Part shown: in pieces, positions 46,486 to 55,501 of the stretch | How the letters are laid out: every line of letters starts with the position of its first letter | How positions within the stretch are numbered: the stretch's first letter is position 1 | Assembly (NCBI GenBank): GCA_020248985.1 | Contig: JADCGL010000022.1 | Span: 186,001-250,000, forward strand | Origin: Telmatospirillum sp. | GTDB taxonomy: Bacteria > Pseudomonadota > Alphaproteobacteria > CACIAM-22H2 | Reading direction: 5' to 3' | DNA: 64,000 bases | The notes under the pieces: model-generated | What the model was told of the DNA's origin: nothing | Databases searched by the model: none | Seen by the model: only the letters and a program-made list of their open reading frames with translations | Made by a program: the position numbers and the translations under genes

Positions 46486-46923
46486 ATGCGGTTTTTGTTT
46501 TCGGCCCTTGTCGCCCTGCTGCTGCTCGCCGCAGGCCCGACCTTCGCCAACGAAGCCGAATGGCGGCGCATCGGCACCGAGCTGCGCTTGCGCGACATCG
46601 ACGGTTTCGTGGCGACCGTCAAAAGCATCAGCGAAACCGGTCGCCTGCCGCGCGAACGCTATCTCGACAAGGATGCGGCCGAAAAAGCCGGCTGGCGGCC
46701 GGGAGCGGACCTCTGCCGCGTGGCACCCGGCAAAGCGATCGGCGGCGACCGCTTCTGGAACCGCGAAGGCCGTCTGCCCAATGCCGCCAATCGGCGCTGG
46801 ACCGAGGCCGATCTCGATTATGCGTGCGGGCGACGCAACGCCAAGCGGCTGGTTTTTTCGAACGACCGTCTGATTTTCGTAACGATCGACCATTACGACT
46901 CGTTCCGCGAGGTGCCGCGATGA
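46486..46923 (+). CDS. Secreted barnase-type ribonuclease
   Basis: 145 residues. Signal peptide (LFSALVALLLLAAGPTFA) then a microbial RNase N1/Ba domain. Matches to barnase: LPRERYLDKDAAEKAGW, then the APGKAIGGDRFWNREGRLP block and WTEADLDYACGRRNAKRL, and IDHYDSF at the end. These place the catalytic Glu73, Arg83, Arg87 and His102 equivalents; the Lys27 position is Arg (GRLP). Expected to cleave RNA after purines. The next gene is a barstar homologue overlapping by ATGA (46920-46923), which would protect the cytoplasm. It lies 5 bp downstream of mcd, an unusual location. Confidence 0.87.
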   Translation: MRFLFSALVALLLLAAGPTFANEAEWRRIGTELRLRDIDGFVATVKSISETGRLPRERYLDKDAAEKAGWRPGADLCRVAPGKAIGGDRFWNREGRLPNAANRRWTEADLDYACGRRNAKRLVFSNDRLIFVTIDHYDSFREVPR

Positions 46924-47189
46924 AACGCGCAAAACTAGGTCCCGAACACGACACGATGGACAAGGTATATCGCCAGATCGCGGACGATCTGCAGTTCTCA
47001 GCGCATTTCGCCCCCAATCTCGACGCGCTGTGGGACGCGCTCTTGCGCGACGTCGAAGGCCCGTTCGAGATCGTGTGGCCGCAGGCCGCGACCGCGGGCA
47101 AAGCCATCGGCCCCAAATTCAAGGCATTGCTGGCGCTGCTGGGCGAGCTCGAAGAGGCGCGCGGCGATTTCAAATTCAAGCGGCGCTAG
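46920..47189 (+). CDS. Barstar-type ribonuclease inhibitor
   Basis: 89 residues, cytoplasmic. The barstar core helix is seen in FAPNLDALWDALLRDVEG, equivalent to the barnase-binding Asp35-Ala-Leu-Trp-Asp39 segment; PFEIVWPQA is the following strand. The C terminus (GDFKFKRR) is basic rather than the usual hydrophobic strand. The ATG overlaps the barnase stop, so toxin and inhibitor are translationally coupled. An internal ATG at 46956 could give a 77-residue form. Downstream, the HIG1-like gene begins after 32 bp. Confidence 0.85.
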   Translation: MKRAKLGPEHDTMDKVYRQIADDLQFSAHFAPNLDALWDALLRDVEGPFEIVWPQAATAGKAIGPKFKALLALLGELEEARGDFKFKRR

Positions 47190-47221
47190 ACTTCCGCCGA
47201 TCCGCGGCCTACATCGTGGCC

Positions 47222-47434
47222 ATGGATATGCTGCTTGTCGTTCTGCCCTACGCGATCGGTGCCGCCATTCTCGGCGTGATCGTGTCGCTGTTCACCGGCC
47301 TTGGCGGCATGGCCCAGGGCGGGGCTTTCAACAAGCGCCACGGCAACCGCATGATGCGCTGGCGCGTGGGCCTGCAGGGCCTCGCACTGGTGCTGCTGCT
47401 TTTCTACGTTTGGGTCAAAAGAAACCATGGTTAG
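47222..47434 (+). CDS. HIG1-domain twin-transmembrane protein
   Basis: 70 residues with two membrane helices (MLLVVLPYAIGAAILGVIV and VGLQGLALVLLLFYVWV) joined by a basic loop FNKRHGNRMMRWR. This is the HIG_1_N pattern found in small bacterial relatives of respiratory supercomplex factors. Location inner membrane; function in bacteria largely inferred. The ATG at 47228 is a possible alternative start. Its 3' end overlaps the adenosyltransferase start by 8 bp. Confidence 0.8.
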   Translation: MDMLLVVLPYAIGAAILGVIVSLFTGLGGMAQGGAFNKRHGNRMMRWRVGLQGLALVLLLFYVWVKRNHG

Positions 47435-47990
47435 GCTGACGCGCATCTACACCAAAGGCGGCGACGCGGGCCAAACGTCGCTGGGCGACGGCGAACGCGT
47501 CGACAAGTTCGACGACCGCGTGGCCGCCTACGGCACAGTCGACGAGGCCAACGCTTGCATCGGCCTCGCCCGCTTGCATGCGACGGGCCCGATCGACGCG
47601 ATGCTGGCAGCCATCCAGAACGATCTGTTCGACCTCGGCGCCGATCTCTGCACGCCCGAAGCCGCGGAGCCCAAATACCCGCCCTTGCGCATCGTCGAAG
47701 CGCAGGTCGAGCGACTCGAGCGCGAGATCGACGCGATGAACGCGGCCCTTGCCCCGCTCAATTCCTTCATCCTGCCCGGCGGCAGTGCGCTTGCGGCCAA
47801 TCTGCATCTGGCACGCACCGTCGCCCGCCGCGCCGAGCGCGAAATTGTGCGGCTGGCCGCACACACGCAAATCAACCCGGCCGCGATCCGCTACATCAAC
47901 CGCCTGTCGGACCATCTCTTCGTGCTGTCGCGCCACGCCAACGAAGACGGCGCCAGCGACGTGCTGTGGGTCCCGGGCAAAAACCGCTAG
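47427..47990 (+). CDS. Cob(I)alamin adenosyltransferase, PduO type
   Basis: 187 residues of the five-helix-bundle ATR family. TRIYTKGGDAGQTSLGDG is the N-terminal ATP loop, VDEANACIG and LGADLC follow, and RYINRLSDHLFVLSRHAN is the conserved active-site helix with Arg and Asn. It makes adenosylcobalamin, the cofactor of ethylmalonyl-CoA and methylmalonyl-CoA mutases, which suits its place between mcd and etfBA. An 8-bp overlap with the HIG1 gene indicates co-transcription. Confidence 0.93.
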   Translation: MVRLTRIYTKGGDAGQTSLGDGERVDKFDDRVAAYGTVDEANACIGLARLHATGPIDAMLAAIQNDLFDLGADLCTPEAAEPKYPPLRIVEAQVERLEREIDAMNAALAPLNSFILPGGSALAANLHLARTVARRAEREIVRLAAHTQINPAAIRYINRLSDHLFVLSRHANEDGASDVLWVPGKNR

Positions 47991-48021
47991 CGCAGCGATC
48001 GTCGGCCCAACCGGCGCCAGA

Positions 48022-48050
48022 TTGACGGGCGCGGGCGGCCCGCCTATTGT
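48022..48050 (+). promoter_or_regulatory. Candidate sigma-70 promoter of etfB
   Basis: TTGACG (48022-48027) and TATTGT (48045-48050) are separated by 17 bp and lie 41 bp before the etfB ATG. A good match to consensus in a GC-rich setting; it would let etfBA be transcribed apart from the upstream operon. Confidence 0.5.
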
Positions 48051-48091
48051 CCGCCTCCTGTTTTTCGAGACAACGAGCCGGGTTCTGCCAA

Positions 48092-48841
48092 ATGAAAGTG
48101 CTGGTCGCGGTCAAGCGGGTTGTCGACTACAACGTCAAAATCCGCGTGAAGGCCGACAAAACGGGCGTCGAGCTTGCCAACGTCAAAATGTCGATGAATC
48201 CGTTCGACGAAATCGGCGTCGAAGAAGCGGTGCGCCTCAAAGAAAAGGGTGCCGCCACCGAGATCGTCGCGGTGTCGCTGGGTGCGGCCCAATGCCAGGA
48301 AACGCTGCGCACCGCCCTTGCGATGGGTGCGGATCGCGGCATCCTCGTGCAGACGGATGCGGAGCTGCAGCCGCTCGCCGTCGCCAAGTGCCTGAAGGCC
48401 ATCATCGACAAGGAACAACCGGCCCTCGTCATCCTCGGCAAGCAGGCGATCGACGACGATTGCAACCAAACCGGCCAGATGTTGGCGGGGCTGCTCGGTT
48501 GGCCGCAAGGCACGTTCGCTTCGAAAGTGACGCCTACCGACGGCGGGCTTGAAGTGGTCCGCGAGATCGACGGCGGGCTCGAGACGGTGGCCCTCAAGCT
48601 TCCGGCCATCGTGACGACGGATCTGCGCTTGAACGAGCCGCGCTATGCGAGCCTGCCCAACATCATGAAGGCCAAGAAGAAGCCCATCGAAACGCTGACG
48701 CCCGAAGCGCTCGGCGTGGATGTGAGCCCTCGCCTCGTCACGCTCAAAGTCGAAGAGCCGCCCAAGCGCAGCGGCGGCATCAAGGTGCCGGATATTGCCG
48801 CACTCGTCGACAAGCTCAAGAACGAAGCCAAGGTGATCTGA
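48092..48841 (+). CDS. etfB: Electron transfer flavoprotein beta subunit
   Basis: 249 residues. [20 protein letters not shown] is the family start (the ATG at 48092; the upstream frame to 48047 is not conserved). [21 protein letters not shown] and [20 protein letters not shown] (the ETF-beta signature) are clear. It binds AMP and, with EtfA, carries electrons from acyl-CoA dehydrogenases such as the Mcd upstream to ETF-ubiquinone oxidoreductase. etfA starts after 1 bp. Confidence 0.96.
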   Translation: MKVLVAVKRVVDYNVKIRVKADKTGVELANVKMSMNPFDEIGVEEAVRLKEKGAATEIVAVSLGAAQCQETLRTALAMGADRGILVQTDAELQPLAVAKCLKAIIDKEQPALVILGKQAIDDDCNQTGQMLAGLLGWPQGTFASKVTPTDGGLEVVREIDGGLETVALKLPAIVTTDLRLNEPRYASLPNIMKAKKKPIETLTPEALGVDVSPRLVTLKVEEPPKRSGGIKVPDIAALVDKLKNEAKVI

Positions 48842-48842
48842 C

Positions 48843-49784
48843 ATGTCCGTGCTGGTTCTCGCCGACCACGACAATGCGGCCCTGAAGCCCGCCACGCGCA
48901 ATGCCGTGACGGCCGCCCTCAAGATGGGCGGACCTGTCGAAATCCTCGTCGCAGGTGCGGGCATTGCGGCCGTTGCCGCCGAAGCCGCGGCGGTCGCGGG
49001 TGTGGCCAAAGTGCGAACGGCCGACGATGCGAGCCTTGGCCATGCATTGCCTGAAAATCTCGCGGCTTTGATCGTGAAGCTCGCCCCCGGCTACACGCAT
49101 ATCGTGGCGGCGGCGACCGCGACGGGCAAAAACGCGATGCCGCGCGCGGCCGCCCTGCTCGACACGATGCAAATTTCAGAAATCGTCGAGGTCGTGTCGC
49201 CCGATACGTTCGTGCGCCCGATCTATGCCGGCAACGCGCTCGCGACCGTTCAGTCCAAAGACGCGACCAAGCTCGTGACCGTGCGCGCAACGGCATTTGC
49301 CGCGGCCGGCAGCGGCGGATCGGCCGCCATCGAAGCGGTGGCGGGTGCGGCCGACAGCGGCCTTGCGCGCTTCGTCAAACAGGAATTGTCGAAATCCGAG
49401 CGGCCGGAACTGACGGCGGCCAAGATCGTCGTCTCGGGCGGGCGCGGCATGGCATCGGGCGAGAATTTCAAGACGCTGATCGAGCCTTTGGCCGACAGGC
49501 TGGGGGCGGCCGTCGGTGCAAGCCGCGCTGCCGTCGATGCGGGCTTTGCGCCCAACGACTACCAGGTGGGCCAGACCGGCAAGGTCGTGGCCCCCGATCT
49601 CTACGTCGCGGTCGGCATTTCGGGTGCGATCCAGCATCTCGCCGGCATGTCGGCCTCCAAGACCATCGTTGCGATCAACAAGGACGAAGAAGCACCGATC
49701 TTCCAGATCGCCGATTACGGCGTGGTCGGCGATCTGTTCAAGCTGGTGCCCGAACTCACCGCCGCCTTGCCGCCGCGCAAATAG
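48843..49784 (+). CDS. etfA: Electron transfer flavoprotein alpha subunit
   Basis: 313 residues. The N-terminal half is a Rossmann-like domain. The C-terminal FAD domain holds [37 protein letters not shown] and [17 protein letters not shown], the standard ETF-alpha flavin site. Separated from etfB by 1 bp and followed by the hydroxybutyryl-CoA dehydrogenase gene after 24 bp, an order widespread in alphaproteobacteria. Confidence 0.97.
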   Translation: MSVLVLADHDNAALKPATRNAVTAALKMGGPVEILVAGAGIAAVAAEAAAVAGVAKVRTADDASLGHALPENLAALIVKLAPGYTHIVAAATATGKNAMPRAAALLDTMQISEIVEVVSPDTFVRPIYAGNALATVQSKDATKLVTVRATAFAAAGSGGSAAIEAVAGAADSGLARFVKQELSKSERPELTAAKIVVSGGRGMASGENFKTLIEPLADRLGAAVGASRAAVDAGFAPNDYQVGQTGKVVAPDLYVAVGISGAIQHLAGMSASKTIVAINKDEEAPIFQIADYGVVGDLFKLVPELTAALPPRK

Positions 49785-49808
49785 CGCCAGAAACCGGGGA
49801 CAAAGACC

Positions 49809-50681
49809 ATGATCCAGAAAATCGGCGTCATCGGCGCAGGCCAGATGGGCAACGGCATTGCGCATGTGTGCGCGATGAACGGCTTCGAAGTGCGTCTGCT
49901 CGACGCCAATCCCGACTCGCTCGCCAAGGCGCTCGCGACCATCGCGGGTAACATGGACCGCCAGATCAAGAAGGGTGCGATGACGCAGGAGGCCAAGGAC
50001 ACGGCCCTCGCGCGCATCTCGACCGGCACCGACTTCGCGATCTTCTCGGACAGCGATCTCGTGATCGAAGCGGCGACCGAAAACGAAGCGGTCAAGCGCG
50101 AGATCTTCAAGAAACTCTGCCCGCATCTGAAGAAGGCGGCGCTGATCGCGTCCAACACCTCGTCGATCTCGATCACGCGCCTGGGCGCTTCGACCGACCG
50201 GGCAGCGCAGTTCATGGGCATGCATTTCATGAACCCCGTGCCCGTGATGCAGCTCGTCGAGCTCATTCGCGGCATCGCGACGTCGAACGAGACCTACGAG
50301 TCGGTCAAGGAACTCACCGCCAAGCTCGGCAAGATTTCGGCGACGGCCGAGGATTTCCCGGCCTTCATCGTAAACCGCATCCTGCTGCCGATGATCAACG
50401 AAGCCGTCTACACGCTCTACGAAGGCGTGGGCTCGGTCGAATCGATCGACACGGCCATGAAGCTCGGCACCAACCATCCGATGGGCCCGCTCGAGCTTGC
50501 CGATTTCATCGGCCTCGATACGTGCCTTGCGGTGATGCACGTGCTTTATGACGGGTTGTCGGACTCGAAATACCGCCCGTGCCCGCTCTTGGTGAAATAC
50601 GTCGAAGCGGGCTGGCTCGGCCGCAAGACCAAGCGCGGCTTCTACGATTATTCGGGACCGAAGCCCGTTCCCACGCGCTGA
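49809..50681 (+). CDS. 3-hydroxybutyryl-CoA dehydrogenase
   Basis: 290 residues. IGVIGAGQMGNGIAHVCAMNG is the NAD loop. SNTSSISITRLG and FMGMHFMNPVPVMQLVELI contain the catalytic Ser and His; the C-terminal 3HCDH domain has DFPAFIVNRILLPMINEAV. Oxidises or reduces 3-hydroxybutyryl-CoA/acetoacetyl-CoA in butyrate, PHB or ethylmalonyl-CoA-linked metabolism. Downstream of etfBA by 24 bp, so probably one transcript. Confidence 0.95.
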   Translation: MIQKIGVIGAGQMGNGIAHVCAMNGFEVRLLDANPDSLAKALATIAGNMDRQIKKGAMTQEAKDTALARISTGTDFAIFSDSDLVIEAATENEAVKREIFKKLCPHLKKAALIASNTSSISITRLGASTDRAAQFMGMHFMNPVPVMQLVELIRGIATSNETYESVKELTAKLGKISATAEDFPAFIVNRILLPMINEAVYTLYEGVGSVESIDTAMKLGTNHPMGPLELADFIGLDTCLAVMHVLYDGLSDSKYRPCPLLVKYVEAGWLGRKTKRGFYDYSGPKPVPTR

Positions 50682-50688
50682 GGCGCCG

Positions 50689-51474
50689 ATGGCCGTCGAC
50701 GCCGACGATATCGCGTTTGCAGGGCGCCTCGCCGATGCGGCCGCCGCCATCGTGCTGCGCTATTTCCGCACCGGCGTTGCGGTCGACGACAAAGCGGATT
50801 CCTCGCCCGTGACGGTCGCCGACCGCGCGGCCGAAGAGGCGATGCGCAATCTCATCGCCAAAGAACGCCCGCAGGACGGCATCATCGGCGAAGAATACGG
50901 GCGCGAACGCACGGATGCTGCGCGCGTGTGGGTGCTCGATCCGATCGACGGTACCAAATCTTTCATCAGTGGCCGGCCGATGTTCGGCACGCTGGTAGGC
51001 TTGGCCGTGGACGGCATGCCGCAACTGGGCGTGATCGATTGTGCGGCCGTGGGCGAGCGCTGGACGGGAACGGTCGGCGGCCAAACCGTGCATCGCTTGC
51101 GCGACGGCACGGCACGGCCCGTACACACGCGCAGCTGCGCCACGCTCGACAAGGCCACGCTCTATTGTTCGTCGCCGCTGATGTTCAAAGAGCACTTTCC
51201 GGCCTTCGAGCGCGTGCGCACGCAAGTAAAACTGCCGATGTACGGGGGCGATTGTTACGCCTACGGCCTCGTGGCCTCAGGCTACGCCGATCTCGACATC
51301 GAAGCGGGGCTTGGGATCTACGACTATGTCGCCGTGGTGCCCGTGCTGGCGGGGGCCGGCGGCTTGATGACCGATTGGCGCGGCAACAAACTTACTTTGG
51401 AAAGCGACGGGCGCGTGGTGGCGGCAGGCGATGCGCGCGTGCATGCGGCCGCGATCGCCGCCCTCGCAGGCTAG
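50689..51474 (+). CDS. hisN: Histidinol-phosphatase, inositol monophosphatase family (HisN type)
   Basis: 261 residues. Metal-binding IMPase motifs: IIGEEYG (Glu), [15 protein letters not shown] (Asp-Pro-Ile-Asp-Gly-Thr) and [19 protein letters not shown], with a [14 protein letters not shown] stretch typical of the HisN subgroup. Predicted to dephosphorylate histidinol phosphate in histidine synthesis, though other small phosphates are possible. It begins 7 bp after the hydroxybutyryl-CoA dehydrogenase gene and shares CTAG (51471-51474) with the opposing sugar dehydrogenase gene. Confidence 0.85.
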   Translation: MAVDADDIAFAGRLADAAAAIVLRYFRTGVAVDDKADSSPVTVADRAAEEAMRNLIAKERPQDGIIGEEYGRERTDAARVWVLDPIDGTKSFISGRPMFGTLVGLAVDGMPQLGVIDCAAVGERWTGTVGGQTVHRLRDGTARPVHTRSCATLDKATLYCSSPLMFKEHFPAFERVRTQVKLPMYGGDCYAYGLVASGYADLDIEAGLGIYDYVAVVPVLAGAGGLMTDWRGNKLTLESDGRVVAAGDARVHAAAIAALAG

Positions 51475-52220
51475 ACCCAGCCGCCATCCACGATCAGCTG
51501 CTGGCACGTGATCGCCGAGGCGGCATCGGACGCCAGAAACAGAACGGTCTTGGCGATTTCGGGCGGTTGCAGTTTCCGCTTCAGGCACTGGCGTTCCATG
51601 ATCTCGCGCTCGCCGTCGGGCGTGAGCCATTTTTCGATCTGGCGCTGCGTCATGATCCAGCCCGGGATCACGCAATTGACGCGGATATTGTCGGGGCCGA
51701 ATTCGCGCGCGAGCACGCGCGTGAGTCCGTAAGCCGCAGATTTGAGCGTGGCATAAGCACTGAGATCCGCCGAGCCCGACATCCACGATACCGAGCCCAG
51801 ATTGACGATGGCCCCGCCGCCGGCCGCCTGCATGTCCGGGATCGCGGCTTGGGCGGCGAAATAAGCAGGCTTCAGATTGACGGCGACACGGTCGTCGAAA
51901 TAGTCGGGGGTCACGTCCAAAAACTTATGGCGCTCGTCGTTGGCGGCGTTGTTCACGAGAACTTGGACGGGCCCGAATTTCGCGCGCAGGCTCTGCATGG
52001 CCGCTTTCAACGCGGCAATGTCGCGCAGATCGCATTTTGCGTAGGCGACGTTCGCACCCAGTTCGGCTGCGATCGCTTGCGAGGGGGCTTCGGCCACATC
52101 GACAAAACTCACCTTGGCGTTTTGGGCCGCAAAGGCGCGCACCGTGTCGGCCCCAATGCCCGAGCCGCCGCCGGTGATGAATACGTGTTTGCCGGCGAGG
52201 TCGGAATAGACGGTGCTCAT
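51471..52220 (-). CDS. xylB: SDR aldose dehydrogenase, Caulobacter XylB-like
   Basis: 249-residue [16 protein letters not shown] is the NAD loop; LGSVSW and [13 protein letters not shown] give the catalytic Ser, Tyr and Lys. Segments [16 protein letters not shown], then WLTPDGE and QCLK match Caulobacter D-xylose 1-dehydrogenase as I recall it, and the gene is last in a xylose-type ABC operon. It would oxidise D-xylose (or a related aldose) to the lactone, the first step of non-phosphorylating catabolism. The remaining Weimberg/Dahms genes are not in this window. The ATG overlaps the xylG stop (52217-52220). Confidence 0.75.
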   Translation of the reverse strand: MSTVYSDLAGKHVFITGGGSGIGADTVRAFAAQNAKVSFVDVAEAPSQAIAAELGANVAYAKCDLRDIAALKAAMQSLRAKFGPVQVLVNNAANDERHKFLDVTPDYFDDRVAVNLKPAYFAAQAAIPDMQAAGGGAIVNLGSVSWMSGSADLSAYATLKSAAYGLTRVLAREFGPDNIRVNCVIPGWIMTQRQIEKWLTPDGEREIMERQCLKRKLQPPEIAKTVLFLASDAASAITCQQLIVDGGWV

Positions 52221-52993
52221 GCGTCCGCACTCGCACCCGGGCCGGGGACAGCGCCCGGCGGGCATTTGCCCAGAATGATCATGCCCAAAACCTCGTCCTT
52301 CGTGACGTCTTCGACGCGTGCTGTGCCGACCAAGCGGCCGTTTTTCATGACGCTGACCCGGTCGGCGAGGTCAAACACGTCGTGGATGTCGTGGCTGATC
52401 AGGAAAATGCCGATTCCCTGGCGCTTGAGTTCCAACACCAATTCGCCGACCTGTTTGGTTTCGGCGGGGCCCAGGGCCGCCGTCGGCTCGTCCATGATCA
52501 GGATCTTGGCGTCGAAATAGATCGCGCGCGCAATGGCGACCGATTGGCGCTGGCCGCCCGACAAAGCGCGCACCGGCTCTTTGAAGCGGCGGAAATGCGG
52601 GTTGAGGCGCGCCATCACTTTGCGGGTCTGCGATTCCATTGCCGCATCGTCGAGCGTGCCCCAGCGCGTGACGATCTCGCGGCCGAGGAACACGTTTGCT
52701 GCCGCATCGACATTGTCGGCGAGCGCCAGCGTTTGGTAGATCGTTTCGATGCCGTAGGTCTTGGCGTCGCGCGGGCTTGCGATCCGCGCTTGCTGCCCGC
52801 GCACACGGATTTCGCCCGCGTCCGCAGGATAGGCACCGGACAGAATTTTGATCAGCGTCGATTTGCCGGCCCCGTTGTGGCCGAGCAGGGCCACAACCTC
52901 GCCCGCATGCAGATCGACCGACACGCTGTCGACGGCCTTGATGCCGCCGAACGCGATCGAGATGTCGCGCATTTCCACGAGCGGCACGCTCAT
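52217..52993 (-). CDS. xylG: Sugar ABC transporter ATP-binding protein (single-domain XylG/FrcA type)
   Basis: 258 residues with one ABC domain rather than the tandem pair of E. coli XylG. Walker [13 protein letters not shown]-loop [12 protein letters not shown], signature [15 protein letters not shown], Walker [14 protein letters not shown] and [10 protein letters not shown]. Single-domain sugar ATPases of this size occur in rhizobia (FrcA type). ATGA overlaps join it to the permease (52990-52993) and to the dehydrogenase (52217-52220). Confidence 0.88.
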   Translation of the reverse strand: MSVPLVEMRDISIAFGGIKAVDSVSVDLHAGEVVALLGHNGAGKSTLIKILSGAYPADAGEIRVRGQQARIASPRDAKTYGIETIYQTLALADNVDAAANVFLGREIVTRWGTLDDAAMESQTRKVMARLNPHFRRFKEPVRALSGGQRQSVAIARAIYFDAKILIMDEPTAALGPAETKQVGELVLELKRQGIGIFLISHDIHDVFDLADRVSVMKNGRLVGTARVEDVTKDEVLGMIILGKCPPGAVPGPGASADA

Positions 52994-54243
52994 CTTATCC
53001 CCCGGCGATAGACCGTATCGACCCAAACGGCAAACACGAGCACCAAGCCCACGACGATATTCTGCATCGGCGCATCCACGCCGAGCAATACCATGCCGGA
53101 CTGCAGCGACTGCATCACGAGCGCACCCAGCATCGCCCCCGCGATCGTGCCGAGCCCGCCTGCGAGCGATGTACCCCCGATTACGGCGGCGGCGATCACA
53201 TAGAGCTCGTCGAGCGTGCCGGCGGCGTTGGTTGCGGCATTGAGGCGGGCGGTCGAAATGCACGCGGCAATGCCGCACAAAACGCCCATGAGACCGAACA
53301 CTTTCATCAAAGTGCGGCGCGTGTTCACACCCGACAATTCGGCCGCCTCCGGATTGCCGCCGATCGCGAACACGTAGCGGCCGAAGCGCGTGCGCATTGC
53401 CAGCACCGTCATCGCCAGGCCCACGCCGAGGGCGACGAGTACGGGGACTGCTAGCCCGTGACCGATGAAGAGCCCGCCTTCGGGGATGGCGAGGCCTTGC
53501 GCTTGCGCCAGACGCTCGGCCACGCGCGGCGGCAGATAGTAGGCGTTGGCGATAGCGACGGCACCGACGACGGCCCCGCACGAAAGCAATGCGACCGTCG
53601 CTTCGGCCCAAGCGGGCCGGACGGCGAAGCCGAAACGCATCTTGCGTTGGCGCGCAAACCACAAAGCCGCGAGGATCGCTGCACAGCCCACGGCCGCGAT
53701 CGCCCACGAGAGCGGTGCGCCGATCGCCCCCTCGATGCCGCCGCCGAGCTTGCGGAAGGTGCTGTCCATGGGCGCAACCGTCTGGCCTTGCGTGACCCAC
53801 CACGCCGCCCCGCGCCACACGAGCAGGCCGCCCAGCGTGACGATGAAAGACGGAATGCCGAGATAGGCGATGAGCGCGCCCTGAAACAGGCCGATGGCCC
53901 CGCCCGCAACGATCGCCGCCGCAACGGCGATGAGCCACGTCGCCGGATGCTCGAGCCCGAGGAGCTCGGGCAACAGGCGTGCTTGCAGCACGCCCACGAG
54001 CATGCTGACGAAACCGAGAATGGCGCCGACGGAGAGATCGATATTGCGCGTGACGATGATCAGAACCATGCCGCACGCCATGACCGCGATCGAGGCGGTC
54101 TGCACCGACAGGTTCCACAAATTGCGCGGCGTGACGAACGCCCCGCCCGACAGAAGATCGAAACCGATCCAGATTGCGGCGAGCGCGCCCAACATGCCCA
54201 CCAGCCGCGGATCGATTTCAAGCGCGCGCAGCTGGTGGGTCAT
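52990..54243 (-). CDS. xylH: Sugar ABC transporter permease XylH
   Basis: 417 residues, BPD_transp_2 class with about ten helices. [35 protein letters not shown] and [22 protein letters not shown] (the EAA-like loop around GGNPEAA) are typical of ribose/xylose permeases. Follows xylF by 23 bp and overlaps xylG by 4 bp. Forms the D-xylose importer with XylF and XylG. Confidence 0.93.
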   Translation of the reverse strand: MTHQLRALEIDPRLVGMLGALAAIWIGFDLLSGGAFVTPRNLWNLSVQTASIAVMACGMVLIIVTRNIDLSVGAILGFVSMLVGVLQARLLPELLGLEHPATWLIAVAAAIVAGGAIGLFQGALIAYLGIPSFIVTLGGLLVWRGAAWWVTQGQTVAPMDSTFRKLGGGIEGAIGAPLSWAIAAVGCAAILAALWFARQRKMRFGFAVRPAWAEATVALLSCGAVVGAVAIANAYYLPPRVAERLAQAQGLAIPEGGLFIGHGLAVPVLVALGVGLAMTVLAMRTRFGRYVFAIGGNPEAAELSGVNTRRTLMKVFGLMGVLCGIAACISTARLNAATNAAGTLDELYVIAAAVIGGTSLAGGLGTIAGAMLGALVMQSLQSGMVLLGVDAPMQNIVVGLVLVFAVWVDTVYRRGIR

Positions 54244-54266
54244 GGGGAGCGGTCGGACTTAGCGTC

Positions 54267-55331
54267 TCAGTTGCAGGCCGCGACGCGACCGGCGGGCACG
54301 CCCTGGCAGACGGCCGCCTTGGTGGCCCAGCCCGCATCGATCACGACGCCGAGATTGGCGGATGTGATCGGCACAGGGCGCAGGAAGATCGAGTGCATGT
54401 TGGCCTTGTTGGGGCCCTGGTTCCAAACCATCGAACCCGGGATTTCGGCGAGCTTCTTGCCGCTGGCCAACTGCACCGCGATTTCGGCCGCCGTACGGCC
54501 AAGCTCGCGCGCATCCTTCCAGATCGTCACAGTCTGCGTGCCGAGTGCCACGCGGTTGAGCGCCGCACGGTCCGCATCCTGGCCCGAGACAGGCACGGAA
54601 CCGGCCATGCCTTGGGCGGCCAAGGCCGCGATCGCACCGCCGCCCGTCCCGTCGTTGGCGGCCACGACTGCATCGACCTTGTTTTGGTTGCGCGTCAGGA
54701 ACTGCTCCATGTTGCGCTGGGCGTTGGCAGGCAGCCAACCGTCGGTGAAGGCTTCGCCGACATTCTTGATCTTGCCCGAGTCGATATGCGGCTTGAGGAT
54801 TTCCATCGAGCCCTGGAACAGGAAATTGGCGTTGGGGTCGGCACCCGAGCCCTTGATGAACACGTAGTTGCCTTCGGGCTTCGCCTTCAGCACTTCGCGC
54901 GCCATCATGCGGCCAACCTCGACATTGTCGAAGGTGAGGTAGAACACGTTCGGATTTTCGATGAGGCGGTCGTAGCCGACGACGGCAATGCCTTCGTTGA
55001 CGGCCTTCTCGACCGCCGGGCGCACGGCTTGCGCATCCTGCGCCAGCACGATCAGGGCCTTCGCGCCGCGCGAAATCAGGCTTTCGATGTCGGTGAGCTG
55101 CTTGGCGGGCGAGGATTGCGCATCGGCCGAGAGGTACGTGCCGCCGGCACGCTCGATCGCGGTCTTCATGGCCGCTTCGTCGGTCTTCCAGCGCTCTTCC
55201 TGGAAGTTCGACCAGCTCACGCCGATCACCGGCCCGCGCGCTTGCGCGAAAACCGAACCCGAAACGGTCAGCGAAGCCGCGACCATGCCTGCTGCGAGCA
55301 AATGACGACGGTTCATTGTGACGCGTTGCAT
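54267..55331 (-). CDS. xylF: D-xylose ABC transporter substrate-binding protein
   Basis: 354 residues. Signal peptide with paired Arg ([14 protein letters not shown], cleavage near SVFAQA). The mature part matches XylF closely: [50 protein letters not shown] and [27 protein letters not shown]-like purine tract (GGGAGG) 7 bp before the ATG at 55331 supports that start over the ATG at 55316. First gene of xylFHGB, read away from the ROK regulator; expression is expected to rise with xylose when the repressor releases the shared 170-bp region. Confidence 0.93.
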   Translation of the reverse strand: MQRVTMNRRHLLAAGMVAASLTVSGSVFAQARGPVIGVSWSNFQEERWKTDEAAMKTAIERAGGTYLSADAQSSPAKQLTDIESLISRGAKALIVLAQDAQAVRPAVEKAVNEGIAVVGYDRLIENPNVFYLTFDNVEVGRMMAREVLKAKPEGNYVFIKGSGADPNANFLFQGSMEILKPHIDSGKIKNVGEAFTDGWLPANAQRNMEQFLTRNQNKVDAVVAANDGTGGGAIAALAAQGMAGSVPVSGQDADRAALNRVALGTQTVTIWKDARELGRTAAEIAVQLASGKKLAEIPGSMVWNQGPNKANMHSIFLRPVPITSANLGVVIDAGWATKAAVCQGVPAGRVAACN

Positions 55332-55404
55332 TGCACGTTCCTCCCGTTGTGATTGTTCTGCAGACTTGATGCCTGCGTTGCGCCTATTCAGCGACAGCGC
55401 GCGC

Positions 55405-55479
55405 AGCTTGTCAATTTTTATTTTTTGTATAGAATTAAATACAAGCTGCTTCTTACGTTTATGGCAAGAAAATTACAAT
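55405..55479. promoter_or_regulatory. Operator/promoter region between xylF and the ROK regulator
   Basis: An AT-rich island. TTGTAT (55425-55430) and ATACAA (55439-55444) flank 8 bp, and a wider pair AGCTTGT (55405-55411)/ACAAGCT (55441-55447) encloses it. On the minus strand a perfect TTGACA -35 for xylF lies at 55414-55409, directly beside the palindrome. On the plus strand TACAAT (55474-55479) is a good -10 for the regulator gene. A ROK repressor bound here could control both directions. Confidence 0.5.
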
Positions 55480-55501
55480 AATAAAGCGTGAATGGGAGAA
55501 A

